Virus record (IMG/VR): IMGVR_UViG_3300025927_000021
Location: 1 to 31,278 of that record
Length of the DNA: 31,278 bases
From: a virus
Strand: one strand, 5' to 3'
A model generated the notes under the pieces. It ran no database searches, was not told where the DNA came from, and saw only the letters and a list, made by a program, of their open reading frames with translations. Both the position numbers and the translations under genes were made by a program. How positions within the stretch are numbered: position 1 is the stretch's first letter; the number at the start of each line of letters is the position of its first letter. Below, piece by piece: positions 4,527 through 11,409 of the stretch.

Positions 4527-6379
4527 TGGAACTGTCATTCAATCCGGACAATGAACCTGAGAAGCAGCCCGAGTTTTTTAACTTGGATGATGAGATTCGC
4601 AAACTGGTGGAGTCAACTGAGCTTCACAAAGAGGAAGTCATCAAGGTCGAGACTGACTACCAGACAAAGCACAACGAAATCATCGCCAAGATTGAGGCTC
4701 TAAGACAGCGCCTAGTTGAGAACAACACAACGAAGTACAAGATTCTCGACAAGGCTCGTAGCAAGTACGACGAGGATATGGCTCGCCTAGCTGCACTGCG
4801 TAGACAGAAGCTCGAAGAAGAGAAGAACAAAGTCTTTGAAGAGACCATCGCTCTCATCAAGGAAATCTGTGAGGACTTTGCCGCTTGGCATCAGGCCCGT
4901 GAATACCAGGTGGAAGATATCGTGCGTATCGTCCACCAGTATCTCATCGGTTCATCCGGCGTGATGAATGCGAACGAGATGGCTCTCGGTAAGACGTTCG
5001 AGAGTTTGGTCGCATTGTACATCATCACTAAGCTGTTTGAGCGCAAGCACAATCGGAAGCCAACTATGCTCTGGTTGACCAAGCTCTCAATTCTCACAAC
5101 TGGTGGCACAAAGAATGAGGCAACTCGGTGGAATCCTGAGCTGCGTATGTTCCCGCTAAAGGGTGCCGATCACAAGGCTGCCAAAGAGATGGTCTTGAAG
5201 TTCGCACGTACTGGTGGTACCTGTGTTCTCACCAACTACGAGACAATCAAGACCACGCCAGAAGCCCAGAAGATTCACTGGGATATCGTCATCATGGATG
5301 AGGTCCACAAACTGAAGGGCGGAGCTAATTCCGGTGGACCTACAGCAATTTGGGAGGCGGTTAAGAACCTCTCAATGGGCTTCACAATGATGCTCACCGG
5401 CACGCCGATGGTCAATAAGGTGGAGGAAATCTGGTCCTACCTTCATATCTTCGATGCCGATGCTTTCCCGGATGCAAAGCGTTTCGCTCGACAGTTCTCC
5501 GCATTTCGTGACCTGAGTGGGAATCTTCAATTCTCCCTACAGTCCGAGCGGATGTTGAAGGACATTCTGCGTGGCCGTTTGATCCGTAGGACAGCGACAG
5601 AAGTTGGGCTGCAACTTCCTCCCGTCAACTACCAGGACGTCGTTCTGCCTCACAACTTGCAGCAGGGTGAGTTGTACCAGAAGATGCGGACAGAGTTCTT
5701 CATCTGGTTGGACAAGCAAGAGAAGGCACTATCTGCCACGTCTCTCCTTGCACAATTGACTCGGCTTCGTCAGATCAACGTTCTCCCCGTTGCAACATTC
5801 AAGATCAAGGATGCCGATGGGTTTGTGGTTGACACAATCAAGCTCGATGTTCGTGACTCGTCAAAGCTCGATGAGGCCGTCGATATCATCATGCAAACTG
5901 GCGATCAGGTCATTGTGTTCAGCAATTTCCTCGAACCGATGGAAGAACTTGCTCTCCGCCTACAGGTGGAGGGTCTCCGCCCAGAGATTATCTCCAGCAA
6001 GTACGCCAAGGAAATGGCGACTTATGAGACGGACTTCCAGCAGAAGAAGATTGACGTGCTGATGATTACCCTCGGAATGGGTGAGGGATTGAACTTGCAC
6101 AAGGACACTGCTAAGTGGCCCGGTGGTGCTCGTGCAGTTATCATGCTGGATCAGTGGTGGAATGACGCTCGTAACCGTCAGGCAATTGCCCGTGCGGTTC
6201 GTCCGGGTGAGAATGCCGGCGAGCCAGTGTTCGTCTACAATCTGATGTGCGACGGTTCTGTCGACTTCTTCATCCGTGCGTTGTGTGATGACAAGAACGC
6301 TCAGCTTGACTCATTGACTGAATCGTCTGAGCTTCGTCCGTCCGCTGACTGGAAGAACTACCTGAAGGACTTGTTGTGA
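4526..6379 (+). CDS. SNF2-family DNA helicase/translocase (617 aa)
   Basis: A superfamily 2 ATPase of SNF2 type. Motifs in order: Walker A NEMALGKT (150-157), motif II DEVH (258-261), motif III LTGTP (290-294), and motif VI RQAIARAVRPGEN (551-563), matching the SNF2 QAxxRxxRxGQ pattern. The first 120 residues form a long charged coiled coil. The Walker A carries Asn and Ala where DEMGLGKT is usual. Such helicases occur in many phages and may remodel DNA-bound proteins or assist recombination. It starts at ATG 4526, overlapping the preceding stop, and ends overlapping a GTG (GTGA) of the next gene. Confidence 0.92.
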   Translation: MELSFNPDNEPEKQPEFFNLDDEIRKLVESTELHKEEVIKVETDYQTKHNEIIAKIEALRQRLVENNTTKYKILDKARSKYDEDMARLAALRRQKLEEEKNKVFEETIALIKEICEDFAAWHQAREYQVEDIVRIVHQYLIGSSGVMNANEMALGKTFESLVALYIITKLFERKHNRKPTMLWLTKLSILTTGGTKNEATRWNPELRMFPLKGADHKAAKEMVLKFARTGGTCVLTNYETIKTTPEAQKIHWDIVIMDEVHKLKGGANSGGPTAIWEAVKNLSMGFTMMLTGTPMVNKVEEIWSYLHIFDADAFPDAKRFARQFSAFRDLSGNLQFSLQSERMLKDILRGRLIRRTATEVGLQLPPVNYQDVVLPHNLQQGELYQKMRTEFFIWLDKQEKALSATSLLAQLTRLRQINVLPVATFKIKDADGFVVDTIKLDVRDSSKLDEAVDIIMQTGDQVIVFSNFLEPMEELALRLQVEGLRPEIISSKYAKEMATYETDFQQKKIDVLMITLGMGEGLNLHKDTAKWPGGARAVIMLDQWWNDARNRQAIARAVRPGENAGEPVFVYNLMCDGSVDFFIRALCDDKNAQLDSLTESSELRPSADWKNYLKDLL

Positions 6380-6681
6380 GAGTTATCTTCGTCCGAGACC
6401 TACCATCCAGTGATATGTGCCAGCAGAAACTATGGAAGGCAGATGATGGCAACTACTATGTCTCTAGTATCGCTCGCTTGCCAGACATTCTATACGGCAC
6501 AAATGAGTACGAGACAATGGTGTTCGCATCCGATCTACACGGTGTTATCACCAGTTACACGGACCTTGGTTGTGTTAAGTTTGCCGACCACGAATGGGCC
6601 TTACGAGCAGCGGAGTTAGATTGGGATATCATCGACGTCGAATCAATCGTCATTTCTGGCGAACTAGGAAAGGGAGAGTAA
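6376..6681 (+). CDS. Hypothetical protein (101 aa)
   Basis: Not recognised. The start GTG 6376 overlaps the helicase stop as GTGA. The protein is a compact mixed alpha/beta sequence beginning MRVIFVRDLPSS, with an acidic C-terminal half (DWDIIDVESIVISGEL). No cysteine pairs or membrane segments are present. The stop overlaps the next ATG (TAATG), after GGGAGAG that serves as the neighbour's ribosome site. Confidence 0.65.
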   Translation: MRVIFVRDLPSSDMCQQKLWKADDGNYYVSSIARLPDILYGTNEYETMVFASDLHGVITSYTDLGCVKFADHEWALRAAELDWDIIDVESIVISGELGKGE

Positions 6682-6809
6682 TGGCTAGCTATTGTAAGTG
6701 CGGCTTAGTTGCGGAGGTTCGAGTCTACAGCTTGCATCGAATCCGCAATATGTGCAGTCGCTGTTTCCGTCAATGGCGGAAGTACCAGGATTACGAGGAA
6801 GTGTTGTGA
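6681..6809 (+). CDS. Zinc-ribbon miniprotein (42 aa)
   Basis: Two metal-binding pairs, C5-K-C7 and C25-S-R-C28, are separated by a basic strand-turn segment, as in a minimal zinc ribbon. ATG 6681 has GGGAGAG directly upstream and overlaps the prior stop. The stop overlaps GTG 6806. Very basic around the second pair (RQWRKYQ), so nucleic-acid binding is plausible. Confidence 0.7.
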   Translation: MASYCKCGLVAEVRVYSLHRIRNMCSRCFRQWRKYQDYEEVL

Positions 6810-7081
6810 GTCACTTCAGCAACGTCAAAGTCCTGACAGATTTAGCCACCGGCTATGATATGCAGGCAATCGTAGACATGATTGAGGACAGCGATGCGGA
6901 GGAACTGGCTGACGACATTGCGTACGTCATCATCACACTGTTCGCAGACCTATCAGAATTCGAGAAGAAGAAAGTCTGCAACCTGCTTCTCACGGAAATA
7001 TCCAACCACGACTTTAAGGCGATTACCTATGGCCAAGACAACAGCGGAGATATTAGCGGAGACGAAAGCCCTCCTATCTAA
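6806..7081 (+). CDS. Hypothetical acidic protein (91 aa)
   Basis: Not recognised. GTG 6806 overlaps the previous stop as GTGA. The sequence is helical and acidic (MIEDSDAEELADDIA), with no cysteine cluster. Its last 53 nt overlap the next gene, which starts at ATG 7029 in another frame. The overlap is longer than elsewhere in the operon, so one of the two ends may be less constrained. Confidence 0.6.
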   Translation: MSHFSNVKVLTDLATGYDMQAIVDMIEDSDAEELADDIAYVIITLFADLSEFEKKKVCNLLLTEISNHDFKAITYGQDNSGDISGDESPPI

Positions 7082-7400
7082 TTTCAAGCCAGGAGCAGTC
7101 AAGCGGGCAGCCGCTGAGTACAATGGCGAGGAATACCGTCGAAACGATATCCGCTACCCTTGGACGACCAAACACTTCCTCGTTCTGGCCCCTGTAGGTT
7201 ATGAGTGGAAGCGTGTGACTGTTGACGTGTACGAAGGAGAGGTATATACTGATGACCTCAAATTCGCCACTATTGTACTACACGGCCACCCTGTAGGTAA
7301 GATGTGTTTTGCGCCTGATAAGTGTCATGTGTCTACATACAAGCCTATTGGCAACGAGAGTGAAGTGTTCTTACGACACTGGAAGGAGAAGTGGGGATGA
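7029..7400 (+). CDS. Hypothetical protein with N-terminal AEILA motif (123 aa)
   Basis: It starts MAKTTAEILAETKALLSNF, which resembles the C-terminal tails AEILAKAK of the two paralogues encoded at 646 and 1552. The rest is an unrecognised beta-rich domain (HFLVLAPVGYEWKRVTVDVY) with C-x6-C near 96-103. ATG 7029 has TAAGG about 10 nt upstream. The coding sequence contains two CCTGTAGG motifs (7191 and 7290), each encoding Pro-Val-Gly. Confidence 0.65.
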   Translation: MAKTTAEILAETKALLSNFKPGAVKRAAAEYNGEEYRRNDIRYPWTTKHFLVLAPVGYEWKRVTVDVYEGEVYTDDLKFATIVLHGHPVGKMCFAPDKCHVSTYKPIGNESEVFLRHWKEKWG

Positions 7401-7600
7401 TCCCGAACATGGACATACTTGACTGCGGCTGTTCAGTACGGTATGGTATTTCCAACGGAGTAAAGGCTATCCTGATTACGCCATGTGATCTGGATTGCCC
7501 GAACTACGCATCCATAAGAGAGACAGCATCAGAGGTAGTCAATGACAAAGGACGAGGATCGGATCAAGGATTGGAGGTCAACTGGCCGACGGAAAGCTAG
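7397..7600 (+). CDS. Small Cys-rich protein (67 aa)
   Basis: C10-G-C12 and C30-x3-C34 could bind one zinc. ATG 7397 is supported by AGGAG (7384-7388), 8 nt upstream, and overlaps the previous stop (ATGA). A GTG at 7391 is too close to that site. The last 59 nt overlap the HNH gene in another frame, so the C-terminus (KGRGSDQGLEVNWPTES) may be a by-product of that overlap. Confidence 0.6.
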   Translation: MIPNMDILDCGCSVRYGISNGVKAILITPCDLDCPNYASIRETASEVVNDKGRGSDQGLEVNWPTES

Positions 7601-7901
7601 GAGGGAACTTTACGCCAACTATGTACCATATCGGTGTGTTGGCTACCTACTACCTGGCGGTAGTCGCTATAACTGTGGCAAAACAACGAAGGAACCTCCC
7701 AAGGATGCTCCTGCTTGGTTTAGCGAAATTTGGCCGGATGATCTCCGGGTGCTAGATGTGCAGCTTGAAGCAGACCATGAGAGTAAGGACTACAGAAACA
7801 ACGAGCTAGACTACATCAACTGGAAATGCAAGTCCTGTCACAGACTGGACGACAATCAGACAGACAAGGGAGTGGCGCAGAAAACGATGCGCTACTTCTA
7901 A
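7542..7901 (+). CDS. HNH endonuclease (119 aa)
   Basis: Zinc ligands C32, C45, C96 and C99 frame an HNH core: LEADHES (D78-H79), an Asn pair at 86-87, then WKCKSCH (95-100). This matches the classical C-C-H-N-C-C-H layout of the family. Basic N-terminal segment (WRSTGRRKARREL) probably contacts DNA. It starts inside the previous gene at ATG 7542, with GAGGTAGTC upstream. HNH enzymes in phages serve in packaging, homing or replication; without an adjacent terminase, homing or a replication accessory role is more likely. Last gene of the operon. Confidence 0.8.
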   Translation: MTKDEDRIKDWRSTGRRKARRELYANYVPYRCVGYLLPGGSRYNCGKTTKEPPKDAPAWFSEIWPDDLRVLDVQLEADHESKDYRNNELDYINWKCKSCHRLDDNQTDKGVAQKTMRYF

Positions 7902-7923
7902 ACTGGGTAGTGATCCTATCGAG

Positions 7924-7932
7924 TTATCCACA
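7924..7932 (+). promoter_or_regulatory. Second perfect DnaA box
   Basis: TTATCCACA, an exact DnaA box, lies 24 bp before the -35 of the promoter at 7956. Its position suggests regulation of that promoter by host DnaA or a secondary origin. It is in the only gap between the two operons on this side. Confidence 0.5.
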
Positions 7933-7955
7933 GGCCAGGCCCTATGAAAAAAGGC

Positions 7956-7985
7956 TTGACGGGATAGGCGCCGAGGGTGTACAAT
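7956..7985 (+). promoter_or_regulatory. Promoter for the acidic-tail protein
   Basis: TTGACG (7956-7961), an 18-bp spacer and TACAAT (7980-7985) form a strong promoter. Transcription would start near 7992, giving a 49-nt leader with AGGAG-type sites before ATG 8041. Confidence 0.8.
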
Positions 7986-8040
7986 AGGACCACTGGCCGG
8001 GAACCGCAACGATCCCATTACACAGGAGAAATTAGGAAAA

Positions 8041-8826
8041 ATGACCGATACGATGCAAACGGAGGATGTGGCCGAAAAGTCACAGACTCGTGAGTGGTAC
8101 GAGAAGCTCACCGAGCAAGTCGCAACGATTGATGAGCAGCTTGATGCTGGCTCAGAAGCTGCGGGGATTCGCAAGCTGACAAATCAGCTGGTGGAAGCGA
8201 ACAAGGCTGAATGGGGCGCAGTTGTCCCGAGTCTTGCCGAGGAACTCCGCAACATGGAGCCGGCAGAGCGTGCGGGCAATTTCTACGGATTCATCCGTGA
8301 AGTGTCCAAGCTCTTCAAGGAGGAAGTCGACAATTGGCTGAAGGCCGAAGTCGAGAACACTCCGAAGTCGGATACGCCGGAAGTTTCGGAAGCTGAGAAG
8401 AAGTCACTTTCCGAGGCTCGTACTGCGCTGGTGAAGCAGATCAAGATGATCGTCGAAATGGCGACTCTCTTCAACGAGATTGATCCCGCAAAGCCGTGGG
8501 CAATTCCCGCCCGTCGTGGTGCGACTGGAAAGCGTGGCAAGCGTGCGCTTTCTCTCTTCACCTGGCAAGTTGACGGCGTGCAAATGCCGTCCGACGATGA
8601 CTCCGTGAAGGGTGTCTCCGTCAAGTTGGGCTTCGAGAAGCAGGCCGAATTCACGAAGGCACTCAAGGACGCTGGAATCGAGACCAGCAAGCCGGAGGAC
8701 GAATTCTCCGTCACAATCAACGGACACACCGTCACCGCTCAGCGTGAGGACGATGAGGACGAAGATACCGAGCCGGATGCAACGCAGCCGAATACGCCCG
8801 AGGAAGAAGGAGAAGAGGACGAGTGA
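8041..8826 (+). CDS. Hypothetical protein with acidic C-terminal tail (261 aa)
   Basis: Not recognised by family. Residues 15-150 are helical; 157-168 is a basic patch (ARRGATGKRGKR); 169-234 looks beta-rich; the last 25 residues are almost all Asp/Glu/Pro. An acidic tail after a DNA-binding-type core is a hallmark of single-strand-binding and some nucleoid proteins (SSB, T7 gp2.5), so a DNA-binding role is a reasonable guess but the fold is not proven. It has its own strong promoter and DnaA box, implying high or separately timed expression. The stop overlaps GTG 8823. Confidence 0.75.
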   Translation: MTDTMQTEDVAEKSQTREWYEKLTEQVATIDEQLDAGSEAAGIRKLTNQLVEANKAEWGAVVPSLAEELRNMEPAERAGNFYGFIREVSKLFKEEVDNWLKAEVENTPKSDTPEVSEAEKKSLSEARTALVKQIKMIVEMATLFNEIDPAKPWAIPARRGATGKRGKRALSLFTWQVDGVQMPSDDDSVKGVSVKLGFEKQAEFTKALKDAGIETSKPEDEFSVTINGHTVTAQREDDEDEDTEPDATQPNTPEEEGEEDE

Positions 8827-8984
8827 CCACCTATATCGTCATCGAAGCGAAGCTTGATCCCGCTCAATTAGAGGGAAAGTTCAGCGATAGGAAAGATGAG
8901 ATTCAAGAATCTCTAGCTGAATCCCTCGAAGATTGGGGCTTTGAGCTTCAAGAGATGAGGGTAGTAGGAGACGGTTCAGAATGA
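8823..8984 (+). CDS. Small hypothetical protein (53 aa)
   Basis: Translated as MTTYIVIEAKLDPAQLEGK and ending ELQEMRVVGDGSE. GTG 8823 overlaps the previous stop (GTGA), with GGAGAAGAGG upstream. A beta strand, a long acidic helix and a final strand suggest a compact ferredoxin-like half fold. Function unknown. A terminator-like hairpin begins 6 nt after the stop. Confidence 0.6.
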   Translation: MTTYIVIEAKLDPAQLEGKFSDRKDEIQESLAESLEDWGFELQEMRVVGDGSE

Positions 8985-8989
8985 TCTTT

Positions 8990-9026
8990 AGGGGGAGAGT
9001 GTGAGTGAGACGACTCTGCTCCCCCT
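8990..9026 (+). terminator. Terminator-like hairpin
   Basis: AGGGGGAG (8990-8997) pairs with CTCCCCCT (9019-9026), with AGT/ACT continuing the stem across a 3-nt bulge. It follows the stop at 8984. No T tract follows. It is the first of five hairpins lying around the tRNA-like element. Confidence 0.65.
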
Positions 9027-9028
9027 AA

Positions 9029-9063
9029 TCATCTCCAACTAGCTGCCTGGTTAGTAGAGATGA
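9029..9063 (+). other. Hairpin directly before the tRNA-like element
   Basis: TCATCTC (9029-9035) pairs perfectly with GAGATGA (9057-9063), with a weaker ACTA/TAGT inner helix. It ends 1 nt before the acceptor stem of the tRNA-like element. Confidence 0.55.
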
Positions 9064-9064
9064 C

Positions 9065-9153
9065 AAGCTAGTAGCATATCTCAGGACAATGCGCCCCGTG
9101 GAGTCATGTGCCACATAAGGGGAAAGATGCGGGTTCAAATCCCGCCTAGCTTG
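9065..9153 (+). tRNA. tRNA-like element, possible CAU anticodon, non-standard
   Basis: Acceptor AAGCTAG (9065-9071) pairs with CTAGCTT (9146-9152). D stem GCAT (9074-9077) pairs with ATGC (9089-9092), and the loop contains GG. T stem GCGGG/CCCGC (9129-9133, 9141-9145) encloses TTCAAAT, a canonical T loop. The anticodon arm is abnormal: GTGG (9098-9101) pairs with CCAC (9111-9114); read as a 7-nt loop, GTCATGT places CAT at the anticodon. An extra CCCC (9094-9097)/GGGG (9119-9122) helix extends that arm with an ATAA bulge. CCA is not encoded. It could be a divergent tRNA-Met/Ile or a tRNA mimic with no decoding role. Confidence 0.55.
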
Positions 9154-9155
9154 CT

Positions 9156-9295
9156 GGAGAGGGAAACTGTGCGTGTGTCATACCATTGTGGAGTTTCCCT
9201 CTCCGACAGTAACCAATGGGAAGGTTCTTTCTTTCTTTCTCCCTTCCCATTGGGACGGTTGAGTGCCCCACCTAGTCTCTCTGGGTGGGGCACTC
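9156..9295 (+). ncRNA. Three consecutive long hairpins after the tRNA-like element
   Basis: Three perfect stems follow one another: 13 bp, GGAGAGGGAAACT (9156-9168) with AGTTTCCCTCTCC (9192-9204); 12 bp, CCAATGGGAAGG (9213-9224) with CCTTCCCATTGG (9242-9253), the loop being four TTCT-type repeats; and 12 bp, GAGTGCCCCACC (9261-9272) with GGTGGGGCACTC (9284-9295). They leave gaps of only 7-8 nt. A single terminator would not need three stems. A structured RNA, RNA-processing sites flanking the tRNA-like element, or tandem terminators are all possible. No credible coding frame with a ribosome site spans 8985-9334. Confidence 0.6.
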
Positions 9296-9334
9296 CCGTA
9301 TAAAGCCTCCAATTTGCCGAACGGAGTCGCAATT

Positions 9335-9478
9335 ATGGATGATGGAGTCCTACTCTTCAACACAGCCATTATCCTGAGTGTCTTTGCAGATACTCGGGAT
9401 ATCGAACTCACTCAGTGGATGATTACCCCGGTATTCGCCATTGAGATTGAGGTCTTTGAAGATGGCGAGCAGAACTGA
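9335..9478 (+). CDS. Small hypothetical protein (47 aa)
   Basis: ATG 9335 has CGGAG 7-8 nt upstream, inside a 14-bp sequence that also occurs at 1272-1285. The protein starts MDDGVLLFNTAIILSVFADT, with a short hydrophobic stretch (VLLFNTAIILSVF) that could be a weak membrane segment or a buried helix, and ends acidic. Function unknown. The stop overlaps ATG 9478 (TGATG). First gene of the second early operon. I see no clear promoter immediately upstream. Confidence 0.55.
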   Translation: MDDGVLLFNTAIILSVFADTRDIELTQWMITPVFAIEIEVFEDGEQN

Positions 9479-9831
9479 TGGCACGTCTACGTCTTGTCAA
9501 GACCGCTGAAATCGAAATCGACTATCTACGCTGCAAAGCTATGCGGCGGCATGTTCTGGACCCTTGTGCGTCTGGACTTGGGCCGCCCAGCTTTGGCGTA
9601 GCCTACGACTTCCGTTGTATGTCCTGCGGGACAATGCGGCGTGACATCTGTAGGTACTCAGACAGTGAGCTATTGGCCCGGTACTATGTGTACCCGGATG
9701 ATTACAAGAAGCTCAAAGGTGGAGACACTCTCTACTGGCGTGATATGTACTACAAGCGTCTACGGGTATTGAATCCGGAAGCTGTAACAGACACGCCGAA
9801 GAAAGTGCATCGGAACAGCAAGCTGGCCTGA
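9478..9831 (+). CDS. Hypothetical protein with zinc-binding cysteines (117 aa)
   Basis: C19, C30, C47-M-S-C50 and C58 resemble a zinc-finger region, followed by a Tyr/Arg-rich C-terminal half (RYYVYPDDYKKLKGG). Not recognised otherwise. Both ends are coupled by TGATG overlaps. The basic charge and zinc pattern suit nucleic-acid binding; this is inference. Confidence 0.65.
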   Translation: MARLRLVKTAEIEIDYLRCKAMRRHVLDPCASGLGPPSFGVAYDFRCMSCGTMRRDICRYSDSELLARYYVYPDDYKKLKGGDTLYWRDMYYKRLRVLNPEAVTDTPKKVHRNSKLA

Positions 9832-10076
9832 TGTTTCTCTTTCTCTGGTGGATTTTACACATCCACGCATGGTGGATCGTAGTAGACCTGATCTACTGCT
9901 CCATCATCTTCATCTTCCGACTTGGAAGAAAGTCACCACGAACGGTCTACGAGGAATATGCCCCGCCAATCATCTGCCAGCACTGTAATCGGAACGAAGC
10001 TTCTATTGGATTCAGAAGCTGCCAGGAATGTCGAGACTATTACACGAGACCTGAGGTTCTACGCAAAGGCTTGTGA
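9831..10076 (+). CDS. Membrane-anchored zinc-ribbon protein (81 aa)
   Basis: Residues 1-29 are a Trp-rich hydrophobic segment (MFLFLWWILHIHAWW...), long enough to span the membrane once. Residues 49-67 hold C-Q-H-C and C-Q-E-C pairs typical of a zinc ribbon, which would face the cytoplasm if the N-terminal segment is an uncleaved anchor. Function unknown; a membrane-tethered adaptor is possible. Its 3' part overlaps the upstream end of the deaminase-like gene in another frame. Confidence 0.65.
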   Translation: MFLFLWWILHIHAWWIVVDLIYCSIIFIFRLGRKSPRTVYEEYAPPIICQHCNRNEASIGFRSCQECRDYYTRPEVLRKGL

Positions 10077-10404
10077 TCTAGCTCGTCAGTCCAACTACAT
10101 CACGGCCAAGAAGGTCGGGTGTGTAGCAGCCAAAAATACCAGGCTATTAGCAGGAGCATTCAACACCATACGTAATACCAACTTCAACATACCATTCGGG
10201 TTGTCCACTTTCCACGCAGAAATGAACGTGTTGAGAATGCTGGACAAACCTGATAGAGTGACACTGTACATAGCCCGAGTAGGCTCCCAGGGCGAACTGC
10301 CTAGTAGACCGTGCAAGCGGTGTATGCTGGAGCTAGAAGCGAAAGGCATCCACGAAATAGTCTACCTTGATCGTTTTGGTAAGGTAGTGAAGGAGAAGAT
10401 ATGA
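9958..10404 (+). CDS. Deoxycytidylate/cytidine deaminase-like protein
   Basis: The zinc-deaminase signature is present: FHAEMN (H86, E88) and PCKRC (C119, C122), numbering from ATG 9958. The conserved domain seems to begin only near residue 31 (DLRFYAKACDLARQS), so the true start may be later; TTG 10006 is in frame but has only a weak ribosome site. ATG 9958 has GAGGA 3-4 nt upstream, rather close. The family hydrolyses the 4-amino group of cytosine nucleotides, supplying dUMP for phage DNA, or acts on nucleic acid. It overlaps the membrane protein gene by up to 119 nt. Confidence 0.75.
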   Translation: MPRQSSASTVIGTKLLLDSEAARNVETITRDLRFYAKACDLARQSNYITAKKVGCVAAKNTRLLAGAFNTIRNTNFNIPFGLSTFHAEMNVLRMLDKPDRVTLYIARVGSQGELPSRPCKRCMLELEAKGIHEIVYLDRFGKVVKEKI

Positions 10405-10592
10405 GTGACCGGATCACTTTCTCGCCGGACCAAGAGATGGAAATGCTTGGTTGGCTCGAAGCACTAAGAGACGCAGGACTAACACTAGATGAAATTATCC
10501 AGGGGCTTCTTGACGGAACTCTCACCGATCCCGTTGACGTTAGTGAGTCCGAGCAGGATATCGGCGTACCTAGAGTGCCCCAAGAAGTATGA
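10401..10592 (+). CDS. Small hypothetical protein (63 aa)
   Basis: ATG 10401 overlaps the previous stop (ATGA) and has GGAG in a good position. The sequence is an acidic helical protein starting MSDRITFSPDQEMEMLGWLE. The last part overlaps the nuclease gene in another frame by up to 104 nt. Function unknown; the strong start and coupling argue that it is real. Confidence 0.6.
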   Translation: MSDRITFSPDQEMEMLGWLEALRDAGLTLDEIIQGLLDGTLTDPVDVSESEQDIGVPRVPQEV

Positions 10593-11409
10593 CTACATCT
10601 ATGGGCAAGAGCTAAAGCCGGCGGGTAAATCAGCCAAGAAGTTCGACAAGGGAAACTACTTCCACGAGTTATCCCACGTCTACTACCAGATGATTAAGTC
10701 AGGTGTAGAGCCAGGTTCTACCTACGCAGAAGAAGCGATCAAAGCTCGAATCCGTAACGACATTGAGACGACTGGCGATCCGTCGCTAATTTCCGTGTAC
10801 GGCATCGTCACAACTACGATGCTGCGTTTCATACGGGAACAGTCCAAGAAGGTGGACCACGGTATCCAAGTCATCTCTGTTGAAGCGAAACTCGAATTCC
10901 CTACAGAGGACTTCGTGTTGTTTGGGTTTGCCGATTTAATCTATCGTGACCACTCAGGGAACCTGCGTATCCGTGACCACAAGACCGGCGAAAAGGCGTG
11001 GGGAAAGCTGGACGCTCAATTCAGCAACCAGCTACTGTACTACGCCTGCATTGTCTGGAAGCTGATGGGTGAAGTACCCATGTCAGAGATTTCTTACACC
11101 AACACAAAGGAGTACGCCAAGCCAATCACCTACGATCAAGCCTTCACATTTACCACAGTAAACTACTCGGAGCGGGAACTAGAAATCTACTTCGATGAGA
11201 TTTGCAGAGTCGTTGTGCATATGCTACAATCTGACCCTGTTCCCTTCTACGGTCAGCACTGTAGGTACTGTGCATTCCAGACACCGTGCTACCTTTCTCG
11301 CAAGGGAATAGACGCCTCACCAATCCTGGCGGCGAACTACACCAAACGAGACAGCAGGCATGAGAGCACCTTTACCGAAAGTTACGCCAAGAGTGACAAT
11401 CCCAATTGA
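10489..11409 (+). CDS. RecB/Cas4-like PD-(D/E)XK nuclease with Fe-S cysteines (306 aa)
   Basis: Motifs fit the RecB/AddB/Cas4 nuclease family: SPSRISAYLECP with C30, GNYFHEL with H59, FGFADL with D149, RIRDHKTGEKA with D163 and K165, and QLLYYAC with Q181. The C-terminal HCRYCAFQTPC (C258, C261, C267) together with C30 gives the four ligands of the iron-sulfur cluster seen in Cas4 and AddB. It probably resects DNA ends for the recombinase pair encoded next. The start is uncertain: ATG 10489 has no ribosome site, while TTG 10510 follows AGGGG. Confidence 0.88.
   Translation: MKLSRGFLTELSPIPLTLVSPSRISAYLECPKKYDYIYGQELKPAGKSAKKFDKGNYFHELSHVYYQMIKSGVEPGSTYAEEAIKARIRNDIETTGDPSLISVYGIVTTTMLRFIREQSKKVDHGIQVISVEAKLEFPTEDFVLFGFADLIYRDHSGNLRIRDHKTGEKAWGKLDAQFSNQLLYYACIVWKLMGEVPMSEISYTNTKEYAKPITYDQAFTFTTVNYSERELEIYFDEICRVVVHMLQSDPVPFYGQHCRYCAFQTPCYLSRKGIDASPILAANYTKRDSRHESTFTESYAKSDNPN

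Noticed and set aside
9106-9303. Open frame across the tRNA-like and hairpin region
   Set aside because: It starts in the anticodon arm of the tRNA-like element and reads through three perfect hairpins. The structure is better explained as RNA.
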